Shown here: in pieces, positions 16,205-25,934 of the stretch
Layout: each line of letters begins with the position of its first letter
How positions within the stretch are numbered: the first letter of the stretch is position 1
Source: Rikenellaceae bacterium
Lineage (GTDB): Bacteria > Bacteroidota > Bacteroidia > Bacteroidales > Rikenellaceae
Reading direction: 5' to 3'
Assembly: GCA_015059685.1 (NCBI GenBank)
Contig: SUZW01000018.1
Span: forward strand, 1 to 37,825
DNA length: 37,825 nucleotides
Made by a program: the position numbers and the translations under genes
Notes under the pieces: generated by a model
The model's database searches: none
Seen by the model: only the letters and a program-made list of their open reading frames with translations
What the model was told of the DNA's origin: nothing

Positions 16205-16245
16205 AAAAATCGAGGGGACACCCGACTCAATTGTCAGGCGTCCCC
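16205..16245 (-). terminator. Intrinsic terminator at the end of the phosphoesterase locus
   Basis: On the minus strand, GGGGACGCCTGAC (16245-16233) pairs imperfectly with 16226-16214 and is followed by TCGATTTTT. It lies about 85 bases after the last gene of the SusCD locus. Apart from this hairpin, 16131-16330 holds nothing else I can support. Confidence 0.65.
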
Positions 16246-16330
16246 TCCCCTAAAAAACACACTATATAAAATCTTTATGAAAAGATTTTCGAAATTATTG
16301 TCGAGGAGAGCATTCTCTCCCCTCTATCCG

Positions 16331-19183
16331 CTACCACTCAACCTTCTCGGTGTATGTAACACCGAAGTTGTCGGTAACACGGACCTCTCCGCTATGCACT
16401 CCCTCGCTCGGCTTAACACGGTAGAGATAGTCCGACTTGCGAGGTTTTGCATATTTTGCAGCACGCCCCTTCAGGTGCGAGAGTCGCTCGGAGTGTATCT
16501 TCACATACTCCGGGTCCTCCTCTGCGAACTTCTCGAAGGTGCTGACCTTCTTGCCATTCTCCCACCACTCGATAGCCGACCAATTGTCCGGCGAGTAGTT
16601 CCACACCTTGACCTTCACATAGCCATCGCCCGTGGTAGTTGGGGTGTAGGCCTTCATCTGGTAGCTGCGGTCCTTGCCAACAATCTTGTACCACCACTCA
16701 AAATTCTCGCCATCGACCTCAACGACCATATAGCCATTAGGTGTTCCATCGGTATCAAGTTCCTGGTTTGAACGCAAAGCTCCATTACAACGAGCCACCG
16801 TGATACACGAGATATGATCCATACCTGGGAATTTCTCCTTGCCCGCATAGTCGAAACCATAGTTTGTGTGGTAGTGTCCCGACCACGAATAGACACGCTT
16901 ATACTGCTTCAAAAGCTCGGTGTAACGCTTATAATTCATATTATACTTACCGTGCGAGCCATTTGGAGATGTGCCCTTCTTCTTCCACAATTGGGCGTGA
17001 CCACAGATATATATGATGTGGTCCTTCGGCACAAACTTCAAATCCTCCTCGAGCCACTTCATCTGGATGTCGTCAAGACCCGACTTGTAGTGTTTCGTGC
17101 CATCCTCACGGCTGTACTCGATGCTGTTTACCATCACATAGTGTACCTTGCCAATGTTGAACGAGTAGTATGTCGGAGTGATATACTGCTCGAAGTATGG
17201 AGTACCCAAACGACCCTCCAAGATAGTCTGTTGGTCGTAGTCGTGGTTACCGATAACATTGAATACAGGATACTGCAACGGAGCGTTTATATCCATATAA
17301 TCGTCATAACCCGCCATCCAGTTATAGACCAAATCTCCGAGGTTGATAGAGAAGAATTCACCCGTAGTGGTCTTCTTAAACTTCTCTATATCGGGCAACA
17401 CAATATCACGATAACGCTCGCCCGAGCCGTCGTGTCCAAGACCACGCATCTGCGGGTCACCAATCATCACGATAGTATATTTATCGGTTGGCTCGGTGCG
17501 CTTCTCGATTGTAAAGTTTGCCATTGCCGCCTTCGCATAGCGAGGGATACGGCGAAAGTTCTGCACCACGCTCTTACGATGTGGTATCTTATAACCATCA
17601 GGTATCGAGATATAGACAAAGCGTGTGCGTGCCATATCGCTCTTGAGAGCGTAGTATCCAAAACCATCTGTCGCAACACAATGTTCGCCATCCGACACCA
17701 CAACTCCTGCGACAGGCTCTCCTTCGCTGTTTGTTACACGACCAAAGATTGTCGAGCCATCGTTCATAGGCGTAGCCTCCTCGGCAAAGTTGTTGTCGAA
17801 CCAACCTCCCGAGACCTTCGTAATCGAAACCATACCTGCAATGTTGCCGTGACGACCCGTTGCGGCCTTGACCACACCCTTGTTGGCGCAATCGAGAATG
17901 CGTACCGGAGCCACCTCCGTACCTCTTGCTCGACCTACAATACCGCCCGTATGTATCGCTTTATCGTGGTTTTCGTAGTTGTTGCCACCCGACTCACTCT
18001 CGATCGTACCAAAGTTGTTGCAACGACGAAGATAGGCATTAACCTTTGCGTTGCGTGTCGAGTAGATATTACCGACAATACCACCCACGCACGATGCGTT
18101 GTTCGGGCTCGAGCCTGCGAAATGCACAAGGCCTCTATTTGTGCCGTTTATAATGTGTACCTCACGGCCTATATTGCCCACTATACCACCGATATTGGAT
18201 GGTGTATCGTTCGTAGTCTCAACCTTGCCATAGTTCGTACAATCGGCAATGACCAACTTATTGTGCGGCATACCCACAATACCACCGACATTTGCCGCAT
18301 GAGAACCCGTAGCCACGACATCACCAAAGTTGTCGCAGCAGATGATATCGTGACGAGTAAATGCCGTGATACCTCCGACATCCGTAAGGCCCACCTTCGA
18401 GCCATCGCTAACGCTCGATACGGCACGCACCACACCACGGTTTACGCACATCTTGGTTGTTGCTTTACCCGCCTCGCCTACGATGCCGCCCGTACGACTC
18501 GACTTGGCATCGCCCGAATAGGTCACCTCGCCATGGTTCTCACAACGAATTATCGAGGCAGCCTGAACAAGCTTGCGGAAGTTTGCACCAACAACACCAC
18601 CCACTCGAACTGCAACCTTATCGGTACAAGATATACATGCCGAATTTATCTTACCATAGTTCTTGCAGTCGATAACAACATAGCGATTTATACCGACCAA
18701 ACCTCCGATAAAGATATTCTCGTCGGCGTAGTTCGACTTGTGGTTGATTGTACCGTGGTTCTCACAGTTCTGCACAGTACCACTATTGAGGTTTACGAGC
18801 CAGCCGAGCAGATACTCGCCACCCTTGGTCTGCGCCTTCATCACGCACGAGGCATCGATACGCAAGTTGCAAATCTTTCCCCCTTCGAGCAGCTCCTGGA
18901 AAAGCGCATTCTGCGCCTTCCAATTCTTGAGAGCAAAGCCTTGTCCGTCGAGAACACCGCCAAAGCTCTTTATCGGCTGAAATTTCTTAACCTTGGCCAT
19001 ATCTATATCTGCCTCGAGGCATACGACACCCTGGTCGTTACGCCACTCGGCGATACTCTCGCCCTTATTTATTGCCGTAGCAAAGGCGACAAAGTCTGCT
19101 GCACTCTTTATACTCCCCGCATAGACCGCAGCCGTAACAAGGAGCAAGAGCGTTGTTAAAATAGTTCTTCTTACAAGTTTCAT
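16331..19183 (-). CDS. GLUG-repeat metallophosphoesterase fusion
   Basis: A 950-residue exported protein with a cleavable signal (LVRRTILTTLLLLVTAAVYA) and no lipobox. Residues about 95-450 are repeats of the GLUG type (C-x-N-x-G-x-[IV] alternating with GGIVG), expected to form a beta-solenoid for binding or adhesion. The MetallophosN domain follows (EPVAGVVVSDGEHCVATDGFG). Next is the catalytic calcineurin-like domain with GDPQ near 574, NLGDLVYNW, VIGNHDYD near 645, ICGHAQ and WSGHYHTNYG near 769. A MetallophosC domain ends the protein (VKVKVWNYSPDNWSA to VTDNFGVTYTEKVEW). The first metal motif is D-x-Q rather than D-x-H. It is the last gene of the locus, 37 bases after its neighbour. Substrate unknown; phosphate monoesters or diesters are likely. 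Confidence 0.87.
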   Translation of the reverse strand: MKLVRRTILTTLLLLVTAAVYAGSIKSAADFVAFATAINKGESIAEWRNDQGVVCLEADIDMAKVKKFQPIKSFGGVLDGQGFALKNWKAQNALFQELLEGGKICNLRIDASCVMKAQTKGGEYLLGWLVNLNSGTVQNCENHGTINHKSNYADENIFIGGLVGINRYVVIDCKNYGKINSACISCTDKVAVRVGGVVGANFRKLVQAASIIRCENHGEVTYSGDAKSSRTGGIVGEAGKATTKMCVNRGVVRAVSSVSDGSKVGLTDVGGITAFTRHDIICCDNFGDVVATGSHAANVGGIVGMPHNKLVIADCTNYGKVETTNDTPSNIGGIVGNIGREVHIINGTNRGLVHFAGSSPNNASCVGGIVGNIYSTRNAKVNAYLRRCNNFGTIESESGGNNYENHDKAIHTGGIVGRARGTEVAPVRILDCANKGVVKAATGRHGNIAGMVSITKVSGGWFDNNFAEEATPMNDGSTIFGRVTNSEGEPVAGVVVSDGEHCVATDGFGYYALKSDMARTRFVYISIPDGYKIPHRKSVVQNFRRIPRYAKAAMANFTIEKRTEPTDKYTIVMIGDPQMRGLGHDGSGERYRDIVLPDIEKFKKTTTGEFFSINLGDLVYNWMAGYDDYMDINAPLQYPVFNVIGNHDYDQQTILEGRLGTPYFEQYITPTYYSFNIGKVHYVMVNSIEYSREDGTKHYKSGLDDIQMKWLEEDLKFVPKDHIIYICGHAQLWKKKGTSPNGSHGKYNMNYKRYTELLKQYKRVYSWSGHYHTNYGFDYAGKEKFPGMDHISCITVARCNGALRSNQELDTDGTPNGYMVVEVDGENFEWWYKIVGKDRSYQMKAYTPTTTGDGYVKVKVWNYSPDNWSAIEWWENGKKVSTFEKFAEEDPEYVKIHSERLSHLKGRAAKYAKPRKSDYLYRVKPSEGVHSGEVRVTDNFGVTYTEKVEW

Positions 19184-19220
19184 ATAAGTTTTTGTTTTAT
19201 GCTGTTAAATGGTTTTACCA

Positions 19221-21677
19221 CTACCACGATATAGTCGAAGAGTATGTATTACCAAAGCGGTCTGTTACACTCACTGTACCCGAACCCGATGCACTCGGTG
19301 CCTTGATACGGAAGAGTGTATGCAATTTATCCTCCTTCGGACCATACTCCGGCTCGTCTATCATCTTATAGCCGTACGCCTTGTAGTGCGCACGCAACTC
19401 GTGGCTTGCCAAAGAGTAGTTGCCCGTATTATAGGCTACATTCTCCATTGCCGAGCCGTTAAATGTAGGCACACCCCACTTGTCATCCCACAAGAAGACA
19501 TTGACATAGATGTAGTTGTTTTTCGCACCATCCGCCATCAACGATGTAAAGTTGTCGTGATAGGTACCCGGTGCATAGACCTTCATCTGGTACGACTCCG
19601 AAAGAGTCGCTCCATTCGAGCGCATCTTTGCAACGCCATTGCTGTCGTAATCCCAATCACGATAGATATAATTCGGCTGCGTTGGCGTATATTGCGCAGG
19701 CGTAAAGGAGCCTGTCTGGTAGATTGTAGGCTTAAATTTCCACGATATATCGTCGCCATCGACCTCAACAACAACATATCCGCGAGGTGTTCCATCTGCA
19801 AGATACTCATTTGTCCACAACTCGCCCGTCGAGCGTGCCACCGTATGCTCCTCGATACCATGGAGAGCACTGCCCACCGGATAGTTATAGTTGTAGGTAT
19901 TGTGGGTGTGTCCTGTCCAAATATGGGCAGCCTTGTACTTCGCAAATAGCGTAGCGTAGTCTGCAAAATGCTTCGCTGCATCTGTTCGCGAGCCACCCGT
20001 GCGGAGCTTGGTCATTGGCGAGTGCGCAGCAATCATAAGCGTGGTGGACTCATCCACATAATGCAAGTCACTCTGCAACCACTGCCAAATCTCGTCGGTA
20101 AGTCCCTGCTCATAACCGGTAAGTTCTCCATCGTTAAGGAACATAATCAGGTTATCCAACACCACAAAATGCAACTTGCCGATATTGAACGAGTAGTAGG
20201 TAGGACCGAGTTTCTCCTCGAAGACATGGCGGCCCTCAACATCGGTTGTCGAGTCAGGGTCGTTGTCGTGGTTACCGATAACATTGAACATCGGGAAACC
20301 GAGAGTACTCAAACCGGCAATATAGTTGTCGTATAGGTCCATATTCTCGTGAACGATATCGCCCAACATTAGACCATACACATTGCGGTCGGTGATTGTT
20401 GCAGCCTTCTCCTTCATATCACGATAAAGGTCCTCGCAGCAATCAAGCGAATGATATGCATTTCTGTCATAGCCAGCCGAACTTGCACGAGGCTGTGGGT
20501 CGGCACCAACCAAAAGGGTAAATCTATCGGCATTACCACTAATCTTGTTCAGCGTAAAGTTTGCCGTATATGAGCCATTCGTCTGCTTCAACGACGACAG
20601 ACGCTGGTAGAATATTGGCAGGCCATTGCTATCCACAGGCGCAGTATAGCCCGAAGGGATACTAACCATCACAAACTTCACATCGGTAAGTTCGCTATTG
20701 AGAGCATAAAAACCGCTCGAATTAGTCTTTGTGCTGATAAAGCCATCCGACACCACGACATCCTTAAGAGGTGTGCCGTTGCACTTTACATAACCCTGTA
20801 TCGGAGCATTCTGCCCGAAGTTCCAATCCGGCACCTCCTCCTCGTACATCACATCGAGATTTGTCTCGACATTGGTCTCCTTGATTACGATTGACGGATA
20901 CTTATGCACCTTGCCCACCTTAATATCCGAGGCATTGAACTTTGCATATATGCTCTTGTTGTTGCTATCGGTAAAGGCAATCTGGCAACGGCCACGGTCA
21001 CCATACGGCAGCGTGATATAGACCAACTTGTCGGCCGATGTCGAAAGTGTAAAGTTGTCGGGCAGCGTGTAGGTCACGCTCTTTGTAGAGGCCGATGTCG
21101 CTGTGATAGTGGCAGTTTGGCAATTAACATCAAACACGCCACTCAACTCCTTCTCCGAAGTAATTGTGATACTTTTGAGCACGGTTGCATTATCCTTTCC
21201 ACGCAGAGCAAAGCACAAAACACCTGCAAGATGCTTGAGCGACACGGAGTTACCCTGCTCGATGTAGCCACACATAGGTGCGGCACCAAGGTCGAACGAG
21301 CCTGCTATATAGTTTTGTTCAGCAGGGAAATCGACCTTTGGACTATCAGCCGTTGTTGTCGGAGTGTAGGGGTAGGTAACCAAGAATGGTGGAGTTAGAA
21401 CGCCATTAAGGCTAAATGTTGCTCGGCGTGCATCGCTTGAGTCTATCACCACAGCTTTAGACTCCACACCATCTACCACAATCTTGTCACCCTCCGACCA
21501 ATAGATCGGATAACTCGTGCCGTTCTTCTCGCCTAATGATGTACGGGCATCGCTATCGGGAAGAGTTACATTAAGCAGAGTATCTCCCAACTCTGCAACA
21601 TCTTGTGTCATGTCGGTCTGGCAACCTACGCAGAACAGTGCGGCCACGACCATTGCTGAAATAGTTAGTTTTTTCAT
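19221..21677 (-). CDS. Lipoprotein metallophosphoesterase with fimbrillin-like N-terminus (copy B)
   Basis: An 818-residue lipoprotein (LTISAMVVAALFCVGC, Cys19). The N-terminal 270 residues resemble fimbrillin/Mfa-like domains, with the telltale RTSLGEKNGTSYPIYWSEGD near residue 45. Next comes a MetallophosN domain (about 290-345), then the catalytic domain with GADPQPR near 390, LGDIVHENMD, VIGNHDNDPDS near 467, AAHSPM near 550 and TGHTHNTYNY near 589. The MetallophosC domain fills about 645-818, ending VTDRFGNTYSSTISW. The gene is closely similar to the upstream copy over its whole length, so they arose by tandem duplication. It probably sits on the cell surface and releases phosphate or splits phosphodiesters. 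Confidence 0.87.
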   Translation of the reverse strand: MKKLTISAMVVAALFCVGCQTDMTQDVAELGDTLLNVTLPDSDARTSLGEKNGTSYPIYWSEGDKIVVDGVESKAVVIDSSDARRATFSLNGVLTPPFLVTYPYTPTTTADSPKVDFPAEQNYIAGSFDLGAAPMCGYIEQGNSVSLKHLAGVLCFALRGKDNATVLKSITITSEKELSGVFDVNCQTATITATSASTKSVTYTLPDNFTLSTSADKLVYITLPYGDRGRCQIAFTDSNNKSIYAKFNASDIKVGKVHKYPSIVIKETNVETNLDVMYEEEVPDWNFGQNAPIQGYVKCNGTPLKDVVVSDGFISTKTNSSGFYALNSELTDVKFVMVSIPSGYTAPVDSNGLPIFYQRLSSLKQTNGSYTANFTLNKISGNADRFTLLVGADPQPRASSAGYDRNAYHSLDCCEDLYRDMKEKAATITDRNVYGLMLGDIVHENMDLYDNYIAGLSTLGFPMFNVIGNHDNDPDSTTDVEGRHVFEEKLGPTYYSFNIGKLHFVVLDNLIMFLNDGELTGYEQGLTDEIWQWLQSDLHYVDESTTLMIAAHSPMTKLRTGGSRTDAAKHFADYATLFAKYKAAHIWTGHTHNTYNYNYPVGSALHGIEEHTVARSTGELWTNEYLADGTPRGYVVVEVDGDDISWKFKPTIYQTGSFTPAQYTPTQPNYIYRDWDYDSNGVAKMRSNGATLSESYQMKVYAPGTYHDNFTSLMADGAKNNYIYVNVFLWDDKWGVPTFNGSAMENVAYNTGNYSLASHELRAHYKAYGYKMIDEPEYGPKEDKLHTLFRIKAPSASGSGTVSVTDRFGNTYSSTISW

Positions 21678-21709
21678 TTTGATTATAGTTTTTGTTATAG
21701 TTATTTATA

Positions 21710-24181
21710 TTACCACGATACATTTGTCGAGAAGGTGTTGCCGAAGCGGTCCTTCACGGTTACAGCACCCGTGCCCGTCGAACTTGGAGCCTTGATACGG
21801 AACAATGTGTGAACATAGTCATTCTTATCATACTCATATACATAGCTTGTGCTATCCTTCAAGGTGTAACCATAAGTGCAATAGTGCTTACGAATTGCGA
21901 ACTCGTCAAGTGCATAGGCAACATTATACTCCACATGCTCCATCTCTGTACCATTGAACTTCGGGTTCTCCCACTTGGTATCCCACAAGAATACATTGAC
22001 ATAGATGTAGTCGTTTTTCGCCTTACCGGCAGACATATCGGCAAAAGTCTCATTGTAAGTGCCAGGTGCATAGACCTTCATCTGATACGACTCCGAAAGG
22101 GTTGCTCCGTTTGAACGCATCTTTGCAACACCGTTGCTATTGTAGTCCCAATCACGGTGTGTGTAGCCCGGTTTCTTCGATGTGTATGAAGTACTTACAT
22201 ACGAACCCTTTTGATAGATTGTAGGCTTAAACTTCCACGAAACATTGTTGCCATCAACCTCAACCACAACATATCCACGAGGTGTACCACCCGAAAGATA
22301 CTCGTTTGTCCACAACTCACCCGTTGCGCGTACCACGGTATGCTCCTCGATGCTGGCTAATGCGTGCTTCGATGAGTAGCAGTAGTTAAATGTCTCGTGG
22401 GTATGACCCGACCAAATATGCACTTTGTCATACTTGGCAAAGAGTGTGGTATAGTCGGTAAAGTGAGCTGCAACCTCATCATTTCTACCACCGCCTGTCT
22501 TAAGTCTTGTCATTGGCGAGTGCGCAGCAATCATCAGCGTTGTAGATGTATCGACATACGAGAGATCATTCTGCAGCCACTGCCAAATCTCGTCGGTAAG
22601 ACCCTGGTTATAACCTGTGAGTTGACCATCCTTCTGGAACATAATAAGGTTATCCAACACCACATAGTGCAACTTACCAATATTGAACGAGTAGTATGTA
22701 GGACCAATCTTCTCCTCGAATACATGGCGGCCCTTAACATCGGTTGTCGAGTCAGGATCGTTGTCGTGGTTACCAAGAACATTGAACATCGGGAAGCCGA
22801 GGGTCTTTAAGCTGGTAAGATAGTTTGTATAGAGGTCCATATCCTCGTGAACAAGGTCACCCAACATCAGACCATAGACATTGCGGTCGGTGATATCTGC
22901 AGCCTTATTCTTCAAGTCGAGATAGAAATCATCGCAACAATCGAGCGAATGATATGCATTGAGATCAAAGCTCGCATCCTTCTTTCGTGGCTGCGGATCG
23001 GCACCAACCAGGAGAGTATAACGATCGGGGTCGTTCGTAATCTCGTTGAGCGTAAAGTTTGCCGTATATACGCCATTTGTCTTTGTCAGAGCCGACAGAC
23101 GCTTGAAGAAGATTGGCAGACCATAGCTGTTTGTCGGAGCAGTATAGCCCGAAGGGATACTATACATCACAAACTTCACATTCGTGAGTGCGCTCTCGAG
23201 ACCATATTCGCCATTTGTATTTGTCTTCGTGCAGATGAAGCCATCCGACACTACAACGCCCTTGACAGGCTTACCACCGCAGGTTATCTTACCCTTGATT
23301 GTAGCATTCTGTCCGAAGTTCCAATCTATGACATCCACCTCGGTTATTGGGTCGAGGTTCGTTACAACCTCGTTGTGGCGGAATGTGATAGAAGGGAATT
23401 TGCAGACCTTGCCCGCCTTGATATCCGAGCCGTCAAACTCTGCATTAAAGGTCTTGTTGTTGCTATCGGTGAATGTTACAGAGCACATACCACGGTCGCC
23501 ATACGGTAGAGTGATATAGACCAACTTATCCTCCGACGAGGAGAGCGTGAAGTTGGCAGGGAGCGTGTAGGTCACACTCTTTGTGGCTGCCGATGTCGCT
23601 GTGATAGCGGCTGTTTTGCAATCAACCTCAAATACACCACTCAACTCGTTCTCCGAAGTTATCGTTATGGTCTTCAACACGGTGCTGTTGTTCTCGCCAC
23701 GCACGGCAAAGCACATCACACCCGCAAGATAGTTCAGCGAAATCGTGTTGCCCGACTCCTCGTAGCCGCACATTGGCACAGCACCGAGGTCAAACGACCC
23801 TACGACATAATCTTGCTCGGCCGGGAAATCGACCTTCGGGCTGTCGGCTGTTGTTGTCGGGGTGTATGGATATGTCACATACAGTGGGTGGTCGAGCTGC
23901 GTTGCGAAGTAGAACGAAGCACTATTCGCCTTGTTCGCCTCCACAACTACAGGGTTGGACTCCACGCCATTTGCCACAAGCTTGTCGCCATTTGACCAAT
24001 AGATCGGATAGCTCGTACCATTTTTGTTGCCAAGTGATGTGCGGGCTTCAGACTCACTGTCAGGAAGTGAAACAGACAATACCATACCCTCCGTTTCGGG
24101 CAGGTCTTGTGTTGTGTCGGTCTGGCAACCTACGCAGAACAGTGCTGCCACGACCATTGCTGAAATAGTTAGTTTTTTCAT
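21710..24181 (-). CDS. Lipoprotein metallophosphoesterase with fimbrillin-like N-terminus (copy A)
   Basis: An 823-residue lipoprotein beginning MKKLTISAMVVAALFCVGC at 24181. The open frame 15 codons upstream overlaps the end of the preceding gene and is not used. Domain order matches copy B: fimbrillin-like (RTSLGNKNGTSYPIYWSNGD), MetallophosN, catalytic domain (GADPQPR near 394, LGDLVHEDMD, VLGNHDND near 470, AAHSPMTRL, SGHTHETFNY near 592), MetallophosC. Copies A and B share the same signal peptide almost residue for residue. The last 40-60 bases (21710-21770) are nearly identical to the end of the neighbouring 557-residue gene, which suggests recent duplication or gene conversion. Gaps to neighbours are 31-32 bases, consistent with one transcript. 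Confidence 0.87.
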   Translation of the reverse strand: MKKLTISAMVVAALFCVGCQTDTTQDLPETEGMVLSVSLPDSESEARTSLGNKNGTSYPIYWSNGDKLVANGVESNPVVVEANKANSASFYFATQLDHPLYVTYPYTPTTTADSPKVDFPAEQDYVVGSFDLGAVPMCGYEESGNTISLNYLAGVMCFAVRGENNSTVLKTITITSENELSGVFEVDCKTAAITATSAATKSVTYTLPANFTLSSSEDKLVYITLPYGDRGMCSVTFTDSNNKTFNAEFDGSDIKAGKVCKFPSITFRHNEVVTNLDPITEVDVIDWNFGQNATIKGKITCGGKPVKGVVVSDGFICTKTNTNGEYGLESALTNVKFVMYSIPSGYTAPTNSYGLPIFFKRLSALTKTNGVYTANFTLNEITNDPDRYTLLVGADPQPRKKDASFDLNAYHSLDCCDDFYLDLKNKAADITDRNVYGLMLGDLVHEDMDLYTNYLTSLKTLGFPMFNVLGNHDNDPDSTTDVKGRHVFEEKIGPTYYSFNIGKLHYVVLDNLIMFQKDGQLTGYNQGLTDEIWQWLQNDLSYVDTSTTLMIAAHSPMTRLKTGGGRNDEVAAHFTDYTTLFAKYDKVHIWSGHTHETFNYCYSSKHALASIEEHTVVRATGELWTNEYLSGGTPRGYVVVEVDGNNVSWKFKPTIYQKGSYVSTSYTSKKPGYTHRDWDYNSNGVAKMRSNGATLSESYQMKVYAPGTYNETFADMSAGKAKNDYIYVNVFLWDTKWENPKFNGTEMEHVEYNVAYALDEFAIRKHYCTYGYTLKDSTSYVYEYDKNDYVHTLFRIKAPSSTGTGAVTVKDRFGNTFSTNVSW

Positions 24182-24212
24182 TTTGGTTATAGTTTTGTTA
24201 TTGTTGTTTCTC

Positions 24213-25886
24213 TTACCACGATACATTTGTCGAGAAGGTATTACCGAAGCGGTCCTTCACGGTTATAGTGCCCGAGCCCGTTGCACGCTGCTCGTAAATT
24301 CTGAAGAGCGTTGGGTGTCCGCTTGTCGAGACACCATAGTCGGCACTATCTTTAAGCTGGTAGCCGTATGTCGAGTAGAAGTTTGAAATCTCGTACTGCG
24401 CCATGCTGTAGGAATACTTCGATGCCACCTGTGTCATCTTCATACCGTTGAAATATGGCACCTCCCACTTGTTATCCCAGAGGAATACATCGACATATAT
24501 GTAGTCGTCACCATAGGTACCACGAGGATAGGCCTTCATCTGGTAGCTGTCGTCGAGCACCTTGTTACCAATCTTTGCCACGCCACTCTCGTCGTAGCTC
24601 CAATCACGATACTTATACTCGGGCGCACCCTCGGTTCTGTTTTTCTCGTTGTACTTGCCCGACTGGTAGATCGTAGGCTTGAACTTCCACGATATATCGT
24701 CGCCATCGACCTCAACCACCGTGTAACCACGAGGCGTACCCGATGCCAGGTACTCGTTTGTCCAGAGCTCGCCTGTCGAGCGTGCCACGGTGTGCACCTC
24801 TATCGTCGAGTAGTCTGATGCTTCGCCATACACATAGTTGTATGTCGTGTGCGAGTGTCCCGCCCAGGCGTGTACCTTGGCATACTTTGCCAAGAGCAGG
24901 CCGTAGTCACGACCATGCTTTGTCGAACCACTTGTCGAGCGCTCGCTGCCATCTATAAGGCGGAACATCGGCGAGTGCGCAGCCACCATAATCGTCGTCG
25001 AGTAATCGACATGGCGCAGGTCGTTCTGCAGCCACTGCCAAATCTCGTCGGTGATACCTTGACCGTAGTCACGCAACGAGCCATCACTCTCACGCTGCTT
25101 CATTATGAGGTTGTCGAGCACGATGTAGTGCTGCTTGCCGATGTTGAATGAGTAGTATGTTGGTCCGAACTTCTCCTCGAATGAGTGGCGACCCTCTACA
25201 TCTGTCTTCGATTTAGGGTCGTTGTCGTGGTTGCCGAGGATGTTGAACATCTGGAAACCGAGCGTCGAGAGTCCGGCTATATATTTGTCAAAGAGCGACA
25301 TATTCTCATGAACGATGTCGCCGAGCATCAAACCATAGACCTCACGGTCGGTGATTTTTGCTCGTGTTTCACGCATATCACGGTAGAAATCCTCGCAGCA
25401 GTCGAGCGAGTGATATGCGATGTTGTCGTAGCCTGCGCCCGAGGAACGAGGCTGCGGGTCGGCACCCACAATGAGCGTGTAACGCTCGGGGTCGCCCTGC
25501 ACTGCCTGAAGGTTAAATCTCGCCACCACAAGGTTGCTTTTGCGCTCCTCGTCGGTCACGCGATGGAAGAATTGAGGCACTCCGTTCTCGTCGTTCGGTG
25601 CCTTGTAGCCCGAAGGAAGACTACAATGTATGAACTTTGTTTGCGAGAGGTCGCTGTCAATTTCGAAGTATCCATCGTCGTTTGTCTTTACGCAGAGTAG
25701 TCCGTCCGACACCACCACTCCTCCGAGAGGCTCGTTGTCGCCATAGACCATACCCTTGACGGTGATTTTACCTGTTGGAGTGTAACCTCCGTTATTCTGT
25801 CCTCCGCCATTGTTGTCGCCACCATTGTCGGGCGTACAAGCGCAAGCCAAGAGCGCCATCAGCAGTGTTATAAATAGATGTTTCAT
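24213..25886 (-). CDS. Lipoprotein metallophosphoesterase, short form
   Basis: A 557-residue lipoprotein (MKHLFITLLMALLACAC, then a Gly/Asn-rich tether). It lacks the fimbrillin-like domain and starts directly with MetallophosN (GMVYGDNEPLGGVVVSDG). The catalytic domain has GADPQPR near residue 142, LGDIVHENMSLF, ILGNHDNDPKS near 218, AAHSPMFRL and AGHSHTTYNY near 343. The MetallophosC end (KDRFGNTFSTNVSW) is identical to that of copy A. It is the first of four phosphoesterase genes and follows a 317-base gap with a terminator and repeats, so these four may form a separate transcription unit from the SusCD genes. The asparagine- and glycine-rich tether suggests surface exposure. Confidence 0.88.
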   Translation of the reverse strand: MKHLFITLLMALLACACTPDNGGDNNGGGQNNGGYTPTGKITVKGMVYGDNEPLGGVVVSDGLLCVKTNDDGYFEIDSDLSQTKFIHCSLPSGYKAPNDENGVPQFFHRVTDEERKSNLVVARFNLQAVQGDPERYTLIVGADPQPRSSGAGYDNIAYHSLDCCEDFYRDMRETRAKITDREVYGLMLGDIVHENMSLFDKYIAGLSTLGFQMFNILGNHDNDPKSKTDVEGRHSFEEKFGPTYYSFNIGKQHYIVLDNLIMKQRESDGSLRDYGQGITDEIWQWLQNDLRHVDYSTTIMVAAHSPMFRLIDGSERSTSGSTKHGRDYGLLLAKYAKVHAWAGHSHTTYNYVYGEASDYSTIEVHTVARSTGELWTNEYLASGTPRGYTVVEVDGDDISWKFKPTIYQSGKYNEKNRTEGAPEYKYRDWSYDESGVAKIGNKVLDDSYQMKAYPRGTYGDDYIYVDVFLWDNKWEVPYFNGMKMTQVASKYSYSMAQYEISNFYSTYGYQLKDSADYGVSTSGHPTLFRIYEQRATGSGTITVKDRFGNTFSTNVSW

Positions 25887-25898
25887 CTTAAAAATTCA

Positions 25899-25927
25899 TT
25901 TTGGCTTTTAGCCATTGACCTTTGGTC
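25899..25927. repeat. Degenerate heptamer repeat block upstream of the phosphoesterase genes
   Basis: TTTTGGC, TTTTAGC, CATTGAC, CTTTGGT in tandem (period 7). They resemble the heptamers between guaB and guaA and suggest one dispersed repeat family in this genome. The block lies in the leader of the 557-residue gene. Confidence 0.55.
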
Positions 25928-25934
25928 TTTTTTC

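Noticed and set aside
16814..19159. Plus-strand open frame of 781 codons opposite the GLUG phosphoesterase
   Set aside because: It is antisense to a gene with clear domains, and its protein has shadow-like composition with no recognisable motif.
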